This document shows, piece by piece, positions 1 through 9,939 of a stretch of DNA of 64,000 nt (positions are counted from its first letter, which is position 1; each line of letters begins with the position of its first letter). The stretch comes from Winogradskyella sp. (GTDB taxonomy: Bacteria; Bacteroidota; Bacteroidia; Flavobacteriales; Flavobacteriaceae). The position numbers and the translations under genes were made by a program. The stretch is from NCBI RefSeq assembly GCF_003712105.1, contig NZ_RHLG01000001.1:1-64000 (forward strand), written 5' to 3'. The notes under the pieces are model-generated. The model worked only from the letters and a program-made list of their open reading frames with translations, was not told the origin of the DNA and did not search any database.

Positions 1-181
1 CTATCTCTGGTGTTGAATCTAAACTCGCGTATAAACCTAGAACACCTAACTGTAAATCTTCAAGATTTGTAAAAGCATTCGCTGCAGCAAGCCTTCCTGG
101 TTGAGCGATTTCTATCGCATCGTTACAACCCATTAAAAATGTCAAGGCTGCAACTAGTGTTATTTTAAATATATTCTTCAT
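1..181 (-). CDS. SusD/RagB-like nutrient-binding lipoprotein, N-terminal part (runs off the window)
   Basis: Only the first 60 codons are present, reading leftwards from ATG at 181 off the window edge. The start of the protein reads MKNIFKITLVAALTFLMGCN, a lipoprotein signal peptide with a lipobox ending at Cys19, followed by an NDAIEIAQPG-type start as in SusD-family proteins. The gene lies 12 bases downstream of the SusC-like porin gene on the same strand, which is the standard susC-susD order. SusD proteins are outer-surface lipoproteins that cap the SusC barrel and bind the oligosaccharide or peptide substrate. Family assignment rests on the signal sequence and position, because the binding domain lies outside the window. 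Confidence 0.8.
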   Translation of the reverse strand, partial: MKNIFKITLVAALTFLMGCNDAIEIAQPGRLAAANAFTNLEDLQLGVLGLYASLDSTPEI

Positions 182-193
182 ATCAATTTTTTT

Positions 194-3100
194 TTATAAT
201 CCTAATTCTACTCCAAATGAAATTGTTCTCGGAGTTGGGTATATTCTAGAACCATTACTTCTCGCTTCTGCATCAAATCCTCTCCATTCTGTGAAGGTAA
301 ATAAGTTTTCTCCATTTAAGAAAACTCTTGCACTAGATATTCCAGTGTTCTCTAACGCACTTTGTGGGAAGTTATATCCAAAACTAGCAAAACGTAATCT
401 TAAATAAGAAGCGTCTCTTAAGAATCTATCAGAATTACCAAAAGTAAATAAGTTAGATGCTGTAAAGCTAGGAATATCAGTAATATCTCCAGGTTGTTGC
501 CATCTTCTTAATACATCTGTCGATAAATTAAACTGGCTTAAGCCTGAAATATCTATTAAATCAGCATAATCATTATCGAAACGATCAACACCTAGTACAT
601 AGTTCCATTGTGTAGTTAGGAAAAATCCTTTATAATCGATATTTAAGTTAATACTACCATTCCAATCAGGAATAATATTCTTACCAATCCACTCACGGTC
701 TGTATCTGCATTTGGATTTTCAGTAACATTATTATTAGAATCTAAGTATAATAGATTACCATTTGCTGGGTTAACACCTACATAACGTAATGTAAAGTAT
801 TCACCTAATGGACCTCCATTTCTACCTACACCAATTAATTCGCCATTACCAGATAAGTTTGTAATTTCATTCTCGTTATAGTTACCAACTACTCCTAATG
901 TCATTGCAAAGTCACCTTCTGATTTAGCTCTAAAAATATCATAATTAACTTCAAAGTCAACACCTCTGTTGAATAATTCAATTTCAGTATTAGCAGGAAG
1001 TGATGTAAATCCTGTAACTGCTGATAAAGGAATATTGTTATATAAGTCTAATGTTTGTCTTTCATATACATCAATAGAACCTCTTAACCTGTTATTCCAA
1101 ACTCCGAAATCAATACCAATATTTGCTTGTGCAATTGTTTCCCACTGTAAACTTCTATCACCAATTTGAGAAAATAAGATTGAATTCACATTACCATAAC
1201 CTGCACCAGTTGCAAAGAAATCTAATGTACGATCTGGAGCAGAGAATGGTCCACCTCCAACGATGTCTTGGTTACCAGCAGTACCATAAGAAGCTCTTAA
1301 CTTTAAGTTGTTAATGTCAGATCCATCCATAAATGGTTCATTAGAAATATTCCAACGACCAGAAACAGACCAGAATGTCGCCCAACGGTTAGACTGAGCA
1401 AATCTATATGATGCATCTCTACGAACTGTAGCTCCTAAACCATACTTTTCATCATAGTCATAATTTAAAGACCCAAAATATGAGAATAAACCAGCGTTTC
1501 TAATTGTTGCATTTGCAGTATCAATAAATGAATCATCTGCAGCGTTATCAGGTATAAAACCAGCACCATCACCAGGGAAGAATGTTCTAGGGTCTAGACC
1601 TAATTGTCTAAATCCAAAGTCTCTTAAGTGTGCTTTAAAATACTCAGTGTAAAGCCCTAAATCAAAATTATGCTTACCAAATGTTTTATTTGCATTTAAC
1701 GATGTTACTTGGTTATAAGTAAACACACGAGTAGTTTGTTGGAATACACGTTGGTTGTTTGCTCCAAATAACAAAGCATTAAATGATAGTGGATCTTGAG
1801 CCTGAGTTAAAATTTCGTTTTGGTAATCACCACCCATAACTACATTAGCAGACAACCAATCTGTTAATTGATAATTAAAATTGGCACTACCTACTAATTT
1901 TACTTCCTCTTCTACTCTCGTAAAAGTTAATAATCTATCTAAAAGGAATAAAGGCGTATTTGTAAAAGATAATGGTGCTAATAAAGCTGCCCCATCAACA
2001 TAATCATCAGCAGTAACATAAGGTACAGAAATGTATGCACCTAATACAAAGTTTCTGTTAATTGCTCCTGATCCAATACTACTTGGCTCATTATTTTTAG
2101 AATAGTTAACTGTTAAGTTAGACCCATATGTAAACTTACCATTTTTAGATTTTCCAGATACATTAGATCTGATATTAAATCTCTGTAAGTCAGAATCAAC
2201 TAGAATACCTTCTGTATTTGAGAAACCAAAAGATGTAAATTGCGATGCATTTTCACCACCACTAGATAATGATACCGTATGGTTTTGTGTTACAGCAGTA
2301 CGGAAGAAAAAATCTGTCCAGCTAAAATTCGGCGCTGCTGCAATTTGAGCATCTGTTAATGGAGAACCATTTCCAGGGTTAAAAGCACCAGTTGAGTTAC
2401 CAGCACCAGCACCATTTCCTAGTTCTCTTTCTAATCTTAATAATTCTTGTGAAGACATTGGGTTGTAATCAGCATCTTGTAGAGTACTATATGATACAAA
2501 ACCATTATAGTTTACTTTAAGTCCTTGATTAAAATTACCTTGTCTCGTCTTAATTACAATTACACCATTCGCACCTCTATTACCATAAATTGCAGTAGCA
2601 CCTGCATCCTTAAGTACATCAATAGATTGAATGTCTTGAGGGTTTAACGAACGGAAGTTATCTTCATCAACTGGAGTACCATCAATAATGAATAAAGGTT
2701 CCGTATTACCATTAATAGAACCTACACCACGTAATTGAACTAATGAGTTACCACCAGGTTGACCTGTACTTGTTGTAATATTCAAACCTGGAACTTGACC
2801 AGAAAGTGTTTGAACAAAACTTGCATTAGGTCTGTTCTCTATCGTTTCGCTAGAGACTCTAACAGAAGCAACGTTAGATTTTGCCTTTGCAGTGGTTTTG
2901 TATCCAGTAACGACAACCTCATCAAGAGAGGCAACATCATCAGCCATTGCCAAATCTATAACATTACTAGAACCTACTGTTTGTTCGGTCGTTTTCATAC
3001 TAACGAACGAGAAGACTAAAATATCTCCCTGATTTGCCTTGATAGAATATTTTCCATCAAAGTCTGTTTGCGTACCTCTCGCGGTACCTTTAACAATTAC

Positions 3101-3232
3101 ATTAACTCCAGGCAATGGTAAACCATCAGAAGCTGCAGTAACTGTACCCGTAATGTCTTTCTCTTGTCCAAAAGAAAGCTGCATTACAAACGCCATAAAT
3201 AGCGTTAATAACCATGTTAACTTTAATTTCAT
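194..3232 (-). CDS. SusC/RagA-family TonB-linked outer-membrane transporter
   Basis: About 1012 residues, the usual SusC length. A signal peptide (1-22, ending in SFGQ) is followed by a carboxypeptidase-D-like regulatory domain (about 25-105, with GLPLPGVNVIVKGT and GTQTDFDGKYSI), a plug domain (about 113-235) with the SusC signature SLVQLRGVGSINGNTEPLFI, and a long beta-barrel ending in an aromatic-rich strand (ISFGVELGL). With the SusD-like lipoprotein gene 12 bases downstream it would import a polymer fragment using TonB energy; the substrate cannot be read from sequence. The open frame extends ten codons upstream to 3262, but I chose the ATG at 3232 because it begins directly with the signal peptide. 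No glycan-degrading enzymes lie in the window. Confidence 0.93.
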   Translation of the reverse strand: MKLKLTWLLTLFMAFVMQLSFGQEKDITGTVTAASDGLPLPGVNVIVKGTARGTQTDFDGKYSIKANQGDILVFSFVSMKTTEQTVGSSNVIDLAMADDVASLDEVVVTGYKTTAKAKSNVASVRVSSETIENRPNASFVQTLSGQVPGLNITTSTGQPGGNSLVQLRGVGSINGNTEPLFIIDGTPVDEDNFRSLNPQDIQSIDVLKDAGATAIYGNRGANGVIVIKTRQGNFNQGLKVNYNGFVSYSTLQDADYNPMSSQELLRLERELGNGAGAGNSTGAFNPGNGSPLTDAQIAAAPNFSWTDFFFRTAVTQNHTVSLSSGGENASQFTSFGFSNTEGILVDSDLQRFNIRSNVSGKSKNGKFTYGSNLTVNYSKNNEPSSIGSGAINRNFVLGAYISVPYVTADDYVDGAALLAPLSFTNTPLFLLDRLLTFTRVEEEVKLVGSANFNYQLTDWLSANVVMGGDYQNEILTQAQDPLSFNALLFGANNQRVFQQTTRVFTYNQVTSLNANKTFGKHNFDLGLYTEYFKAHLRDFGFRQLGLDPRTFFPGDGAGFIPDNAADDSFIDTANATIRNAGLFSYFGSLNYDYDEKYGLGATVRRDASYRFAQSNRWATFWSVSGRWNISNEPFMDGSDINNLKLRASYGTAGNQDIVGGGPFSAPDRTLDFFATGAGYGNVNSILFSQIGDRSLQWETIAQANIGIDFGVWNNRLRGSIDVYERQTLDLYNNIPLSAVTGFTSLPANTEIELFNRGVDFEVNYDIFRAKSEGDFAMTLGVVGNYNENEITNLSGNGELIGVGRNGGPLGEYFTLRYVGVNPANGNLLYLDSNNNVTENPNADTDREWIGKNIIPDWNGSINLNIDYKGFFLTTQWNYVLGVDRFDNDYADLIDISGLSQFNLSTDVLRRWQQPGDITDIPSFTASNLFTFGNSDRFLRDASYLRLRFASFGYNFPQSALENTGISSARVFLNGENLFTFTEWRGFDAEARSNGSRIYPTPRTISFGVELGL

Positions 3233-3436
3233 AAAACAATTATTTGAGTTAGTCTTCCGCAAACATCATAATAAAATATTAAAAATCCAAGGGAAAGCCA
3301 TAAAAAAATGTTAAAGGAAGTCGCATAAAATTTAATAATGCGGCAATATCTGATTTAATACTTTGAGGAATAAAAAAATCAACACCTCTGATATTGTTTT
3401 TTTAATAATTGGACGTATTTTTCAATTTGAAAATTT

Positions 3437-4039
3437 ATGGATTTAACAATTAGGTACTCAAAAGAGAAAATAGAGTGTGGCACAGACGAAGCTGGTCGTG
3501 GTTGTCTGGCTGGTCCGGTTACTGCTGCAGCGGTAATTTTAAAGGATAATTTTGAGAATAAAATTTTGAATGATTCCAAACAATTATCAGAAAAAAAGCG
3601 CTTCTTACTTAAACCAGTTATTGAGTCCAATGCTCTATCATATGGTGTAGCACATATATTTCAAGAAGAAATCGATGACATAAATATTTTAAACGCTTCA
3701 ATAAAAGCAATGCACAATTCTATAAAACAATTGCAACCGCAACCCAAATTTATTATTGTTGATGGTAACAAATTTAAACCTTATAATAAGACGCCTTTCA
3801 AAACAATCATTAAAGGCGATAGTAAATTCTTAAGTATTGCAGCGGCGTCTGTCCTTGCAAAAACATATAGAGACCTATATATGGATACCATTCATGAAGA
3901 GTATCCAATGTACAATTGGAAACAAAATAAAGGCTATCCAACAAAAGAACATAGAGAGGCCATTAAAAAATATGGCATTACAAAATACCATCGTAAATCC
4001 TTTCGTTTAATTCCTGAACAATACAAATTAGATTTATAG
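3437..4039 (+). CDS. rnhB: Ribonuclease HII
   Basis: 200 residues, full family length. RNase HII cleaves the RNA strand of RNA-DNA hybrids and nicks at single ribonucleotides left in DNA. The metal-binding residues are visible: Asp16-Glu17 in GTDEAGRG, Asp109 in IIVDGN, and Asp146 after [14 protein letters not shown]. The last motif normally reads AKVTRD, so this is a close variant. The gene is divergent from the SusC gene and is followed 34 bases later by a large lipoprotein gene on the same strand. It is a housekeeping gene with no sign of transfer. Confidence 0.96.
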   Translation: MDLTIRYSKEKIECGTDEAGRGCLAGPVTAAAVILKDNFENKILNDSKQLSEKKRFLLKPVIESNALSYGVAHIFQEEIDDINILNASIKAMHNSIKQLQPQPKFIIVDGNKFKPYNKTPFKTIIKGDSKFLSIAAASVLAKTYRDLYMDTIHEEYPMYNWKQNKGYPTKEHREAIKKYGITKYHRKSFRLIPEQYKLDL

Positions 4040-4048
4040 GTCTTAATC

Positions 4049-4056
4049 TATCTTTG
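4049..4056 (+). promoter_or_regulatory. Candidate -7 promoter element (TATCTTTG) for the 780-residue lipoprotein gene
   Basis: TATCTTTG matches the Bacteroidetes sigma-A -7 consensus TAnnTTTG and ends 17 bases before the ATG at 4074. No good -33 TTTG is seen at normal spacing, so the call rests on the -7 box and its position. Confidence 0.45.
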
Positions 4057-4073
4057 TAGAAGATTCATAGCTG

Positions 4074-6416
4074 ATGAAAAATCCCTTTCTTTATTTAGTT
4101 TTTGTTTTATTCTTTTGCACGTGCTCTAAACGCTACAGTAAAAAGACTGAAGTTTCTGATTTTATTCCTCAATCTTTCGAAACTGTACTAAAGATTAATT
4201 CATTATCGGAGTTTAAAACACTTTCTAACTTAAACACTCCTTTTAATGACAATACAACAGATGCGATTCTTAATATATACGAGCATATAGAACCAAAGTA
4301 TCCTTTATATATAGTTAATACCGATTCTAGTTATTATCTATTTACCAAATATCATGACGAACTTTTAAAATCTGACGCTCCTTCTACACCAATTAATACC
4401 TCTTATACATCTGATATCGTAATCACTTCAAATGCTCATGGCACAATATATCATAAAGTCATTGATAGTGTCTTTATGACTTCTACTGATCTTAAATTGA
4501 TTAAGGGCATCGAAAAAAATGAAAACCTACAATTACAAAATGTAATTAGCACCTCAAATAACAAAGCTGTAGCATCAATTATATATAATACCACTGATGA
4601 AACACCTGTTTTATTGAATAAGTTGAATGCCAGAAGTTCATCTTCATATCATATATTGGATGTAGCAATGGATAAAGATGACATTATATTTAATGGTATT
4701 TCTGTGAGCAACGATAGTCTTTACTTTATTAATACTTTTAAAAATACTAGACCGCAACAATTTAAATTAGCTGAAATAATTCCTAATGATGTTACCTCAG
4801 TGACTAGAATTGGATATAATGATTTTGGTGCCCTATTAAATAATTTAAAAGAATTAAATGAAATTTCAACAGATAGTATTTCTGAATTTATAGAGTTTTC
4901 AAACGAAGCTGCATTAATCGAAACTAACATTAGTGATGCAATAGTTATAGGAGCATTAGATGGAAATCTTCTAAAAGAGTCTTTAGAGTCTCAAACAATT
5001 GAAGAAACTTTTAAGGGTATTCCCATTTTTAAATATGATCAACAAAATACATTTAAACATATTTTTTCTCCTTTTATATCAGTAGATAACGTCTCATTCT
5101 TTTTTAGTTATGAAACATTTGTAGTGTTTTCTAACGACATTGAAACATTACAAAACATAATTACTAACAAACTTAACAATCAAGTATTATCAAACTTTGA
5201 TAAGTTTAATGCTATTAGCAATCAGCTTTCAAACGAATCTTCTTACCTAGTGTATAAAAATAAAAAGGGTCTTGAGGATTTTTTATCCGGAGATAGTCAT
5301 GGTTACAATGCTAATGCAGTACAATATGTATACGACTCAGACTTTGCACACATTAATGGTGTATTTTCAAAGTATAAAAAAAGACAAAATACAAATACTA
5401 TTACTGAAGACTTTTCAGTACAAATACCGTCAGACATTTTGTCTTCACCGCAAACAGTAACGAATCATCGTAATGGCACTAAAGAAATTATGGTTCAAGA
5501 CATTAATAATGTGGTCTATCTTATATCTAATAGCGGAAAAATTCTTTGGAAAAAACAGCTAAATGGAGCTATCCTAGGAAAAATAGAACAAATAGATATT
5601 TATAAAAACAAAAGACTTCAACTGGCTTTTGCAACACCAAATCGTGTATATGTAATTGATAGAAATGGAAAAGACGTAGGACCATTTCCTTTAAAATTTA
5701 ATGACGCCATTACTCAGCCGTTGTCCGTTTTTGATTACGACAACAGAAAGAATTACCGATTGCTCGTTACCCAAGGCAGATCACTATTAATGTACGATGC
5801 CAAAGCAAAACGCGTTAATGGCTTTAGGTATAGTAACGCACAAAACACAATTAGTAGTCAGCCGAAGCATTTTAGAATTGCATCAAAAGATTACATTGTG
5901 TTTTCTCATGGAGAGAAACTTGAAATCCTTAATCGTCAAGGTCAAGAACGTATTAAAGTTCAAGGAGATATCTCATTTTCTAATAACTCTATCTTTAAAT
6001 ACAAAAACACCTTCACAACGCTCAACAAAAATGGAGCACTCGTGCAAGTAGATACTCGAGGCAGAATCTCTAATAAAAATATTGGATTAGAAGGTGATTC
6101 TAAATTAAACACGACAAGTAAAACTCTTGTTGCGCTAGATGAAAATAGGCTTAAAATTAAAAGTAATATTATCGATTTAGATTTTGGTAATTACACTGAC
6201 CCAAATCTATTTTATCTGAATGACAAAATATATGTCTCAGTTACAGATCTGCAATCTAAAAAAGTATTCCTTTACGATAGTCAAAGCAAGCCAATTAAAA
6301 ATTTTCCTGTCTTTGGAGTAGCTAGCGCAGAGTTGGTTGATTTAGATAATAAAAAGAAATTAAAACTCATTACTCAAACCGATAGTAAAACCATATTGGT
6401 TTATAATCTAAATTAG
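4074..6416 (+). CDS. Large predicted lipoprotein with a C-terminal beta-propeller-like half
   Basis: 780 residues. The start has a lipoprotein signal with Cys17 in FFCTCSKR, so the protein is probably anchored in the periplasm or at the outer membrane. Residues about 20-430 form a mixed region with no motif I recognise. From about 445 on there are repeated strands of the kind 'VYLISNSGKILWKKQL', 'VYVIDRNGKDVGPFPL' and 'ILNRQGQERIKVQG', which resemble PQQ/WD-type propeller blades. Neighbours are RNase HII upstream and a potassium channel 44 bases downstream. The function is unknown; a scaffold or outer-membrane assembly role like that of BamB-type propellers is only a guess. Confidence 0.6.
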   Translation: MKNPFLYLVFVLFFCTCSKRYSKKTEVSDFIPQSFETVLKINSLSEFKTLSNLNTPFNDNTTDAILNIYEHIEPKYPLYIVNTDSSYYLFTKYHDELLKSDAPSTPINTSYTSDIVITSNAHGTIYHKVIDSVFMTSTDLKLIKGIEKNENLQLQNVISTSNNKAVASIIYNTTDETPVLLNKLNARSSSSYHILDVAMDKDDIIFNGISVSNDSLYFINTFKNTRPQQFKLAEIIPNDVTSVTRIGYNDFGALLNNLKELNEISTDSISEFIEFSNEAALIETNISDAIVIGALDGNLLKESLESQTIEETFKGIPIFKYDQQNTFKHIFSPFISVDNVSFFFSYETFVVFSNDIETLQNIITNKLNNQVLSNFDKFNAISNQLSNESSYLVYKNKKGLEDFLSGDSHGYNANAVQYVYDSDFAHINGVFSKYKKRQNTNTITEDFSVQIPSDILSSPQTVTNHRNGTKEIMVQDINNVVYLISNSGKILWKKQLNGAILGKIEQIDIYKNKRLQLAFATPNRVYVIDRNGKDVGPFPLKFNDAITQPLSVFDYDNRKNYRLLVTQGRSLLMYDAKAKRVNGFRYSNAQNTISSQPKHFRIASKDYIVFSHGEKLEILNRQGQERIKVQGDISFSNNSIFKYKNTFTTLNKNGALVQVDTRGRISNKNIGLEGDSKLNTTSKTLVALDENRLKIKSNIIDLDFGNYTDPNLFYLNDKIYVSVTDLQSKKVFLYDSQSKPIKNFPVFGVASAELVDLDNKKKLKLITQTDSKTILVYNLN

Positions 6417-6459
6417 TTTTATAATTTAACATCAAATAATTAATGCTCAATAACGAGTA

Positions 6460-7392
6460 ATGGCAAAACAAAACTCAGAAAAATATAATGACTTTGGCTT
6501 AGGTGAAAAATCTTCGTCCAATGGATATCGTGCTCTGAATAAGGATGGAACATTCAATATTACGAAGGCTAATATTCCTTTTATTGAGCGTCAAAATTTT
6601 TTCCACACATTAGTAACTATGAAATGGTCACATTTCTTCGGATTTATTATTCTGGGTTATTTTATAGTTAATCTAATTTTTGCCTCTATTTATAGCTTGA
6701 TTGGAGTTGAAAATTTAACTGGCACTCAAGGAATGAATCCTTTTGAACAGTTTATGGAAGCTTTCTTTTTCAGTGCACAAACGATTACAACTTTGGGGTA
6801 TGGACGTGTGGCTCCCTTGGGCTTACCAGCTAATATCGTGGCAGCTATTGAGTCCTTATTAGGATTGCTGTTTTTTGCATTGGCTACTGGTTTACTTTAC
6901 GGGCGATTTTCTAAACCAAATACAACGATTAAATACAGTAATAAGGCTGTGATTGCACCTTATCATGATATTAATGGTTTTATGTTTAGAATCGTTAATC
7001 CTAAAGAGAACCAATTGCTTGAAGTTGAAATAGATGTTAGTCTTTCTGTTAAGCGCGATAATTCTGAATTAAGGAACTTTTACAGTCTTAAATTAGAACG
7101 AAAAAAAGTGATGTTTTTTCCGGCGATGTGGACTATAGTTCATCCAATAAATGAAGAAAGTCCAATACATCAATTATCTCAGCAAGATTTATTAGAAAAG
7201 GATGCCGAATTTATTGTAATGCTCAAGGCTTTTGATGAGTCTTCTTCTTTACCTGTATATTCTAGAAGTTCTTACAAAGCTGACGAGCTATTTTGGGGTG
7301 AAAAATTTATTTATGCTGTAAGTCGAAATAATGGTAGACTAATTGTAGATGTTAGCAAAATTGATGATACTGAAAAAGCCGAATTGAATTAG
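6460..7392 (+). CDS. Inward-rectifier (KirBac-type) potassium channel
   Basis: 310 residues, matching prokaryotic Kir channels. Two membrane helices (about 58-82 and 122-146) flank the pore loop carrying the selectivity filter TITTLGYGR (GYG at 113-115). After the second helix, LLYGRFSKP leads into the soluble immunoglobulin-like Kir domain (about 155-300). Kir channels pass K+ across the inner membrane and are gated by lipids and cytoplasmic ligands. The gene is followed 15 bases later by an M50-like membrane peptidase gene on the same strand, so the two are probably co-transcribed. Confidence 0.93.
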   Translation: MAKQNSEKYNDFGLGEKSSSNGYRALNKDGTFNITKANIPFIERQNFFHTLVTMKWSHFFGFIILGYFIVNLIFASIYSLIGVENLTGTQGMNPFEQFMEAFFFSAQTITTLGYGRVAPLGLPANIVAAIESLLGLLFFALATGLLYGRFSKPNTTIKYSNKAVIAPYHDINGFMFRIVNPKENQLLEVEIDVSLSVKRDNSELRNFYSLKLERKKVMFFPAMWTIVHPINEESPIHQLSQQDLLEKDAEFIVMLKAFDESSSLPVYSRSSYKADELFWGEKFIYAVSRNNGRLIVDVSKIDDTEKAELN

Positions 7393-7407
7393 AGCAAAAT
7401 ATTAAGT

Positions 7408-8142
7408 ATGGCCAAGGATTATCAAATCGATTATAAATCAATTTTTGCCTTTATTTTAGCTTCAGTGATATTAGTTCTTGTATGGAGAACATATTATGGT
7501 TACTACATTTTATATCCCTTTACCATTCTGGGAACTTGGTTTCACGAAATGGGGCATGGAATTATGTCCATGGTGGTTGGAGGTAGTTTTAATAAACTAG
7601 AAATATTCTCCAATGGATCTGGTCTTGCTCACAGTAGTTATTTCGATTCTGATTTTTACTTCAATAAAAATATTGCTTTAGGTTTAGTATCTGCTTCAGG
7701 ACTGTTTGGGCCACCTATTATTGGGTCTATTTTAATAATCATGAGTAAAACAGAAAAGCGTTCAAAAATAATGCTGTACTTGCTTTCAATAGTAATGCTA
7801 ATATCTGTTATTATATGGGTTAGGACTACCGTTGGAATTGTTGTTATAATATCTTTAGGGAGCATACTTCTTTATGTTGCAATAAAAGGAAACGAAACAT
7901 TACAACAATTAGTAGTACAGTTTTTAGGTGTAATAGCCATTATAGACACCTACAAACAAATTGATTATTTATATACAAAAAGCTTTATAAGTAATGGTGT
8001 TGAAAAACTATCAGATACTGGAGCTATGGCAGAGCGTATCGGTTTAACTTATAATTTCTGGGCAACTGTTATTCTTATTCTGAGTTTTACCTTGTTGCTA
8101 TACAGCTTATACATTAGAAGCAAAAAACGTCCTGCTCATTAA
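7408..8142 (+). CDS. M50-family-like integral membrane metallopeptidase
   Basis: 244 residues with about six hydrophobic segments. The zinc motif HEMGH (His46, Glu47, His50) is placed at the membrane edge after GTWF, as in M50B-like site-2-protease relatives. I do not see a clear second metal motif (NPDG), so the third ligand is uncertain. The gene starts 15 bases after the Kir channel gene, and its TAA stop overlaps the convergent lipB stop by four bases. The substrate is unknown; co-expression with the channel is an inference from spacing. Confidence 0.75.
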   Translation: MAKDYQIDYKSIFAFILASVILVLVWRTYYGYYILYPFTILGTWFHEMGHGIMSMVVGGSFNKLEIFSNGSGLAHSSYFDSDFYFNKNIALGLVSASGLFGPPIIGSILIIMSKTEKRSKIMLYLLSIVMLISVIIWVRTTVGIVVIISLGSILLYVAIKGNETLQQLVVQFLGVIAIIDTYKQIDYLYTKSFISNGVEKLSDTGAMAERIGLTYNFWATVILILSFTLLLYSLYIRSKKRPAH

Positions 8143-8840
8143 TTTGTCATTTCAGCCTCAAAAAGCTTAGCGAAATGCTTTAAAAGTTTTGACTTAACAT
8201 CTTGGTCATCTACTTTTTCTAAACCTAATTCAACATTAAGTGATGTCACAGCTTTACCTCTAATGCCGCAAGGGATAATATTATCAAAATAGCCTAAATC
8301 AGCATTTACATTAAGCGCAAAACCATGCATAGTAACCCAACGACTTGCACGTACACCCATGGCACAAATTTTCCGAGCAAATGGCGTACCAACATCAAGC
8401 CAAACACCAGTCTCACCGGGACTACGATCAGTTTTAAGTCCATATTCTTCAAGTGTAAGAATAATGACTTCTTCTAAGAATCGTAGGTATTTATGGATAT
8501 CAGTAAAAAAATTATCAAGGTCTAGAATTGGATATCCAACAATTTGTCCAGGACCATGATATGTAATATCTCCACCTCTATTTATTTTGTAAAATGACGC
8601 TCCTTTTTCTGCCAGTTGTTCTTCTGAAAGTAACAAATTAGATAAGTCGCCACTTTTACCCAAAGTATACACATGTGGATGCTCAACAAATAGAAAATGG
8701 TTGTTAGTTTCCAAACCGGCATCTTCTCGTCTATTCTTTATTTTAGTATCTAAAATAGCTTTGAAAAGCTGCTCCTGATAATCCCAAGTAGCCTTAAAAT
8801 CTTTGGTACCTAAGTCTTCTAATTTTACAATCTTATTCAT
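8139..8840 (-). CDS. lipB: Octanoyl-[acyl-carrier-protein] transferase
   Basis: 233 residues. LipB moves octanoyl groups from ACP to the lipoyl domains of 2-oxoacid dehydrogenases and GcvH; such a lipoyl domain is encoded in this window by the E2 gene at 34.8-36.1 kb. Family signatures are all present: RGGDITYHGPGQ (88-99), the catalytic Lys157 in FARKICAMG, GVRASRWVTMHGFALN, and the catalytic Cys191 in IIPCGIRGKAVTS. The start overlaps the end of the upstream lipoprotein gene by eight bases, suggesting translational coupling. The stop overlaps the convergent M50-like gene. Confidence 0.96.
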   Translation of the reverse strand: MNKIVKLEDLGTKDFKATWDYQEQLFKAILDTKIKNRREDAGLETNNHFLFVEHPHVYTLGKSGDLSNLLLSEEQLAEKGASFYKINRGGDITYHGPGQIVGYPILDLDNFFTDIHKYLRFLEEVIILTLEEYGLKTDRSPGETGVWLDVGTPFARKICAMGVRASRWVTMHGFALNVNADLGYFDNIIPCGIRGKAVTSLNVELGLEKVDDQDVKSKLLKHFAKLFEAEMTN

Positions 8841-9633
8841 AGAATTTTACATCTACGTCGAGTGTTTTCGGATTCTTTATATAATCAAGCCAAGACGTTT
8901 TGTAAGTTAAAGTCTTACCATCATCAGAAATTTGAGCATCTTCTATTGTAGTCGATTTAATGCGCTTAGGAAAGACCAATTTTACAGTGTAATACGAGGC
9001 TTTAAAATAGTCCATAAACTCCTTATCACTTTCACTGGTATTATTAAAAAGTGCGTTCATTTCATTGTATTCTTCCTCAGATAAATCTGGCATTGCAGTT
9101 GAACGCGTAAAACCACTTGTCGTGTAGTTATAAGCTACATTTCCGTCATTATCTCCCATAAACTTACCCATAGGAGAACCATCTCGCATAGCATCAATTT
9201 GCTTGTTTTCATCACCTAAACTTTGTGCCTTTTTTATTTTCTTTTGGATATCCTTTAAATCATTTATAGAGTTAAATTTCATTCCAATACCCATATTCAT
9301 TTTTGCTTTTTCTTCATCAACATGCATGGTCATATACATATCCTTAACATATTCTATGGCTAGACGTTGCTCTTCAGGTAAAGCAGCAATACTATCCTTA
9401 TGATTCTCCATAATTTCAGCAAAAACCATAGTTGTATCCATAACCTCTTTGCCTTCTTTTTTCTCAGAAGAATCTGTATTCATACCCAATTCCTTCATTT
9501 GCGACATCATCTGCGTCATATCGTAAGTCACTAAAAAATCTCCTGAGCCATCTTCAGTAAACACAATAGTTTCAGTAACATTACAACTCGACAAAAAGCC
9601 TAATAACACAAGGACGCCTAACAATTTCTTCAT
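8833..9633 (-). CDS. Predicted lipoprotein of unknown function, upstream of lipB
   Basis: 266 residues. The start carries a lipoprotein signal with Cys17 (GFLSSCNVT). The next stretch (TETIVFTEDGSGDFLVTYDM) is followed by a Lys/Asp/Met-rich helical middle (about 45-150) and a C-terminal strand region ending ILDYIKNPKTLDVDVKFYE-like. I do not recognise a named family. It overlaps lipB by eight bases on the same strand. Its promoter should lie between 9634 and 9675. Confidence 0.6.
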   Translation of the reverse strand: MKKLLGVLVLLGFLSSCNVTETIVFTEDGSGDFLVTYDMTQMMSQMKELGMNTDSSEKKEGKEVMDTTMVFAEIMENHKDSIAALPEEQRLAIEYVKDMYMTMHVDEEKAKMNMGIGMKFNSINDLKDIQKKIKKAQSLGDENKQIDAMRDGSPMGKFMGDNDGNVAYNYTTSGFTRSTAMPDLSEEEYNEMNALFNNTSESDKEFMDYFKASYYTVKLVFPKRIKSTTIEDAQISDDGKTLTYKTSWLDYIKNPKTLDVDVKFYE

Positions 9634-9675
9634 GATATAATTATTGATTTAAAATTGGAAAGCAAAGATACGAAT

Positions 9676-9834
9676 TTATCGCTCAGGATTGTTTAAAATT
9701 ACTAATGCTGCAATTACACCTGGAACCCAACCGCATAGCCAAAGTAAAAAGACGATAAAAATAGAACCGCAACCCTTACCTATAACTGATAGTGGCGGAA
9801 AAATAATAGCGAGAAGTACTCTCCAAAAACTCAT
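9676..9834 (-). CDS. YqaE/Pmp3-family small membrane peptide
   Basis: 52 residues, too short for most gene callers but fully open from ATG at 9834 to TAA at 9676. It begins MSFWRVLLAIIFPPLSVIGK and contains two hydrophobic helices joined by GKGCGS, with the family hallmark WLCGWVPGVIAALVIL in the second. These stress-associated inner-membrane proteolipids (Pmp3/YqaE, UPF0057) affect membrane potential in yeast and plants. It stands alone between a lipoprotein gene and the divergent LuxR-type regulator. Confidence 0.9.
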   Translation of the reverse strand: MSFWRVLLAIIFPPLSVIGKGCGSIFIVFLLWLCGWVPGVIAALVILNNPER

Positions 9835-9939
9835 AATTTTATGTTTTGATTTGATGTAACTATGTGACGTACAGCTTAAAGAATTGTTACAGATGATTTA
9901 AATAAGTTTTAATTCTGAAAAATTGATTAGTTTCGTTTT

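Noticed and set aside
194-3232. Plus-strand open frames inside the SusC gene (for example 969-1169, 2759-3019)
   Set aside because: They are antisense shadows without signatures.
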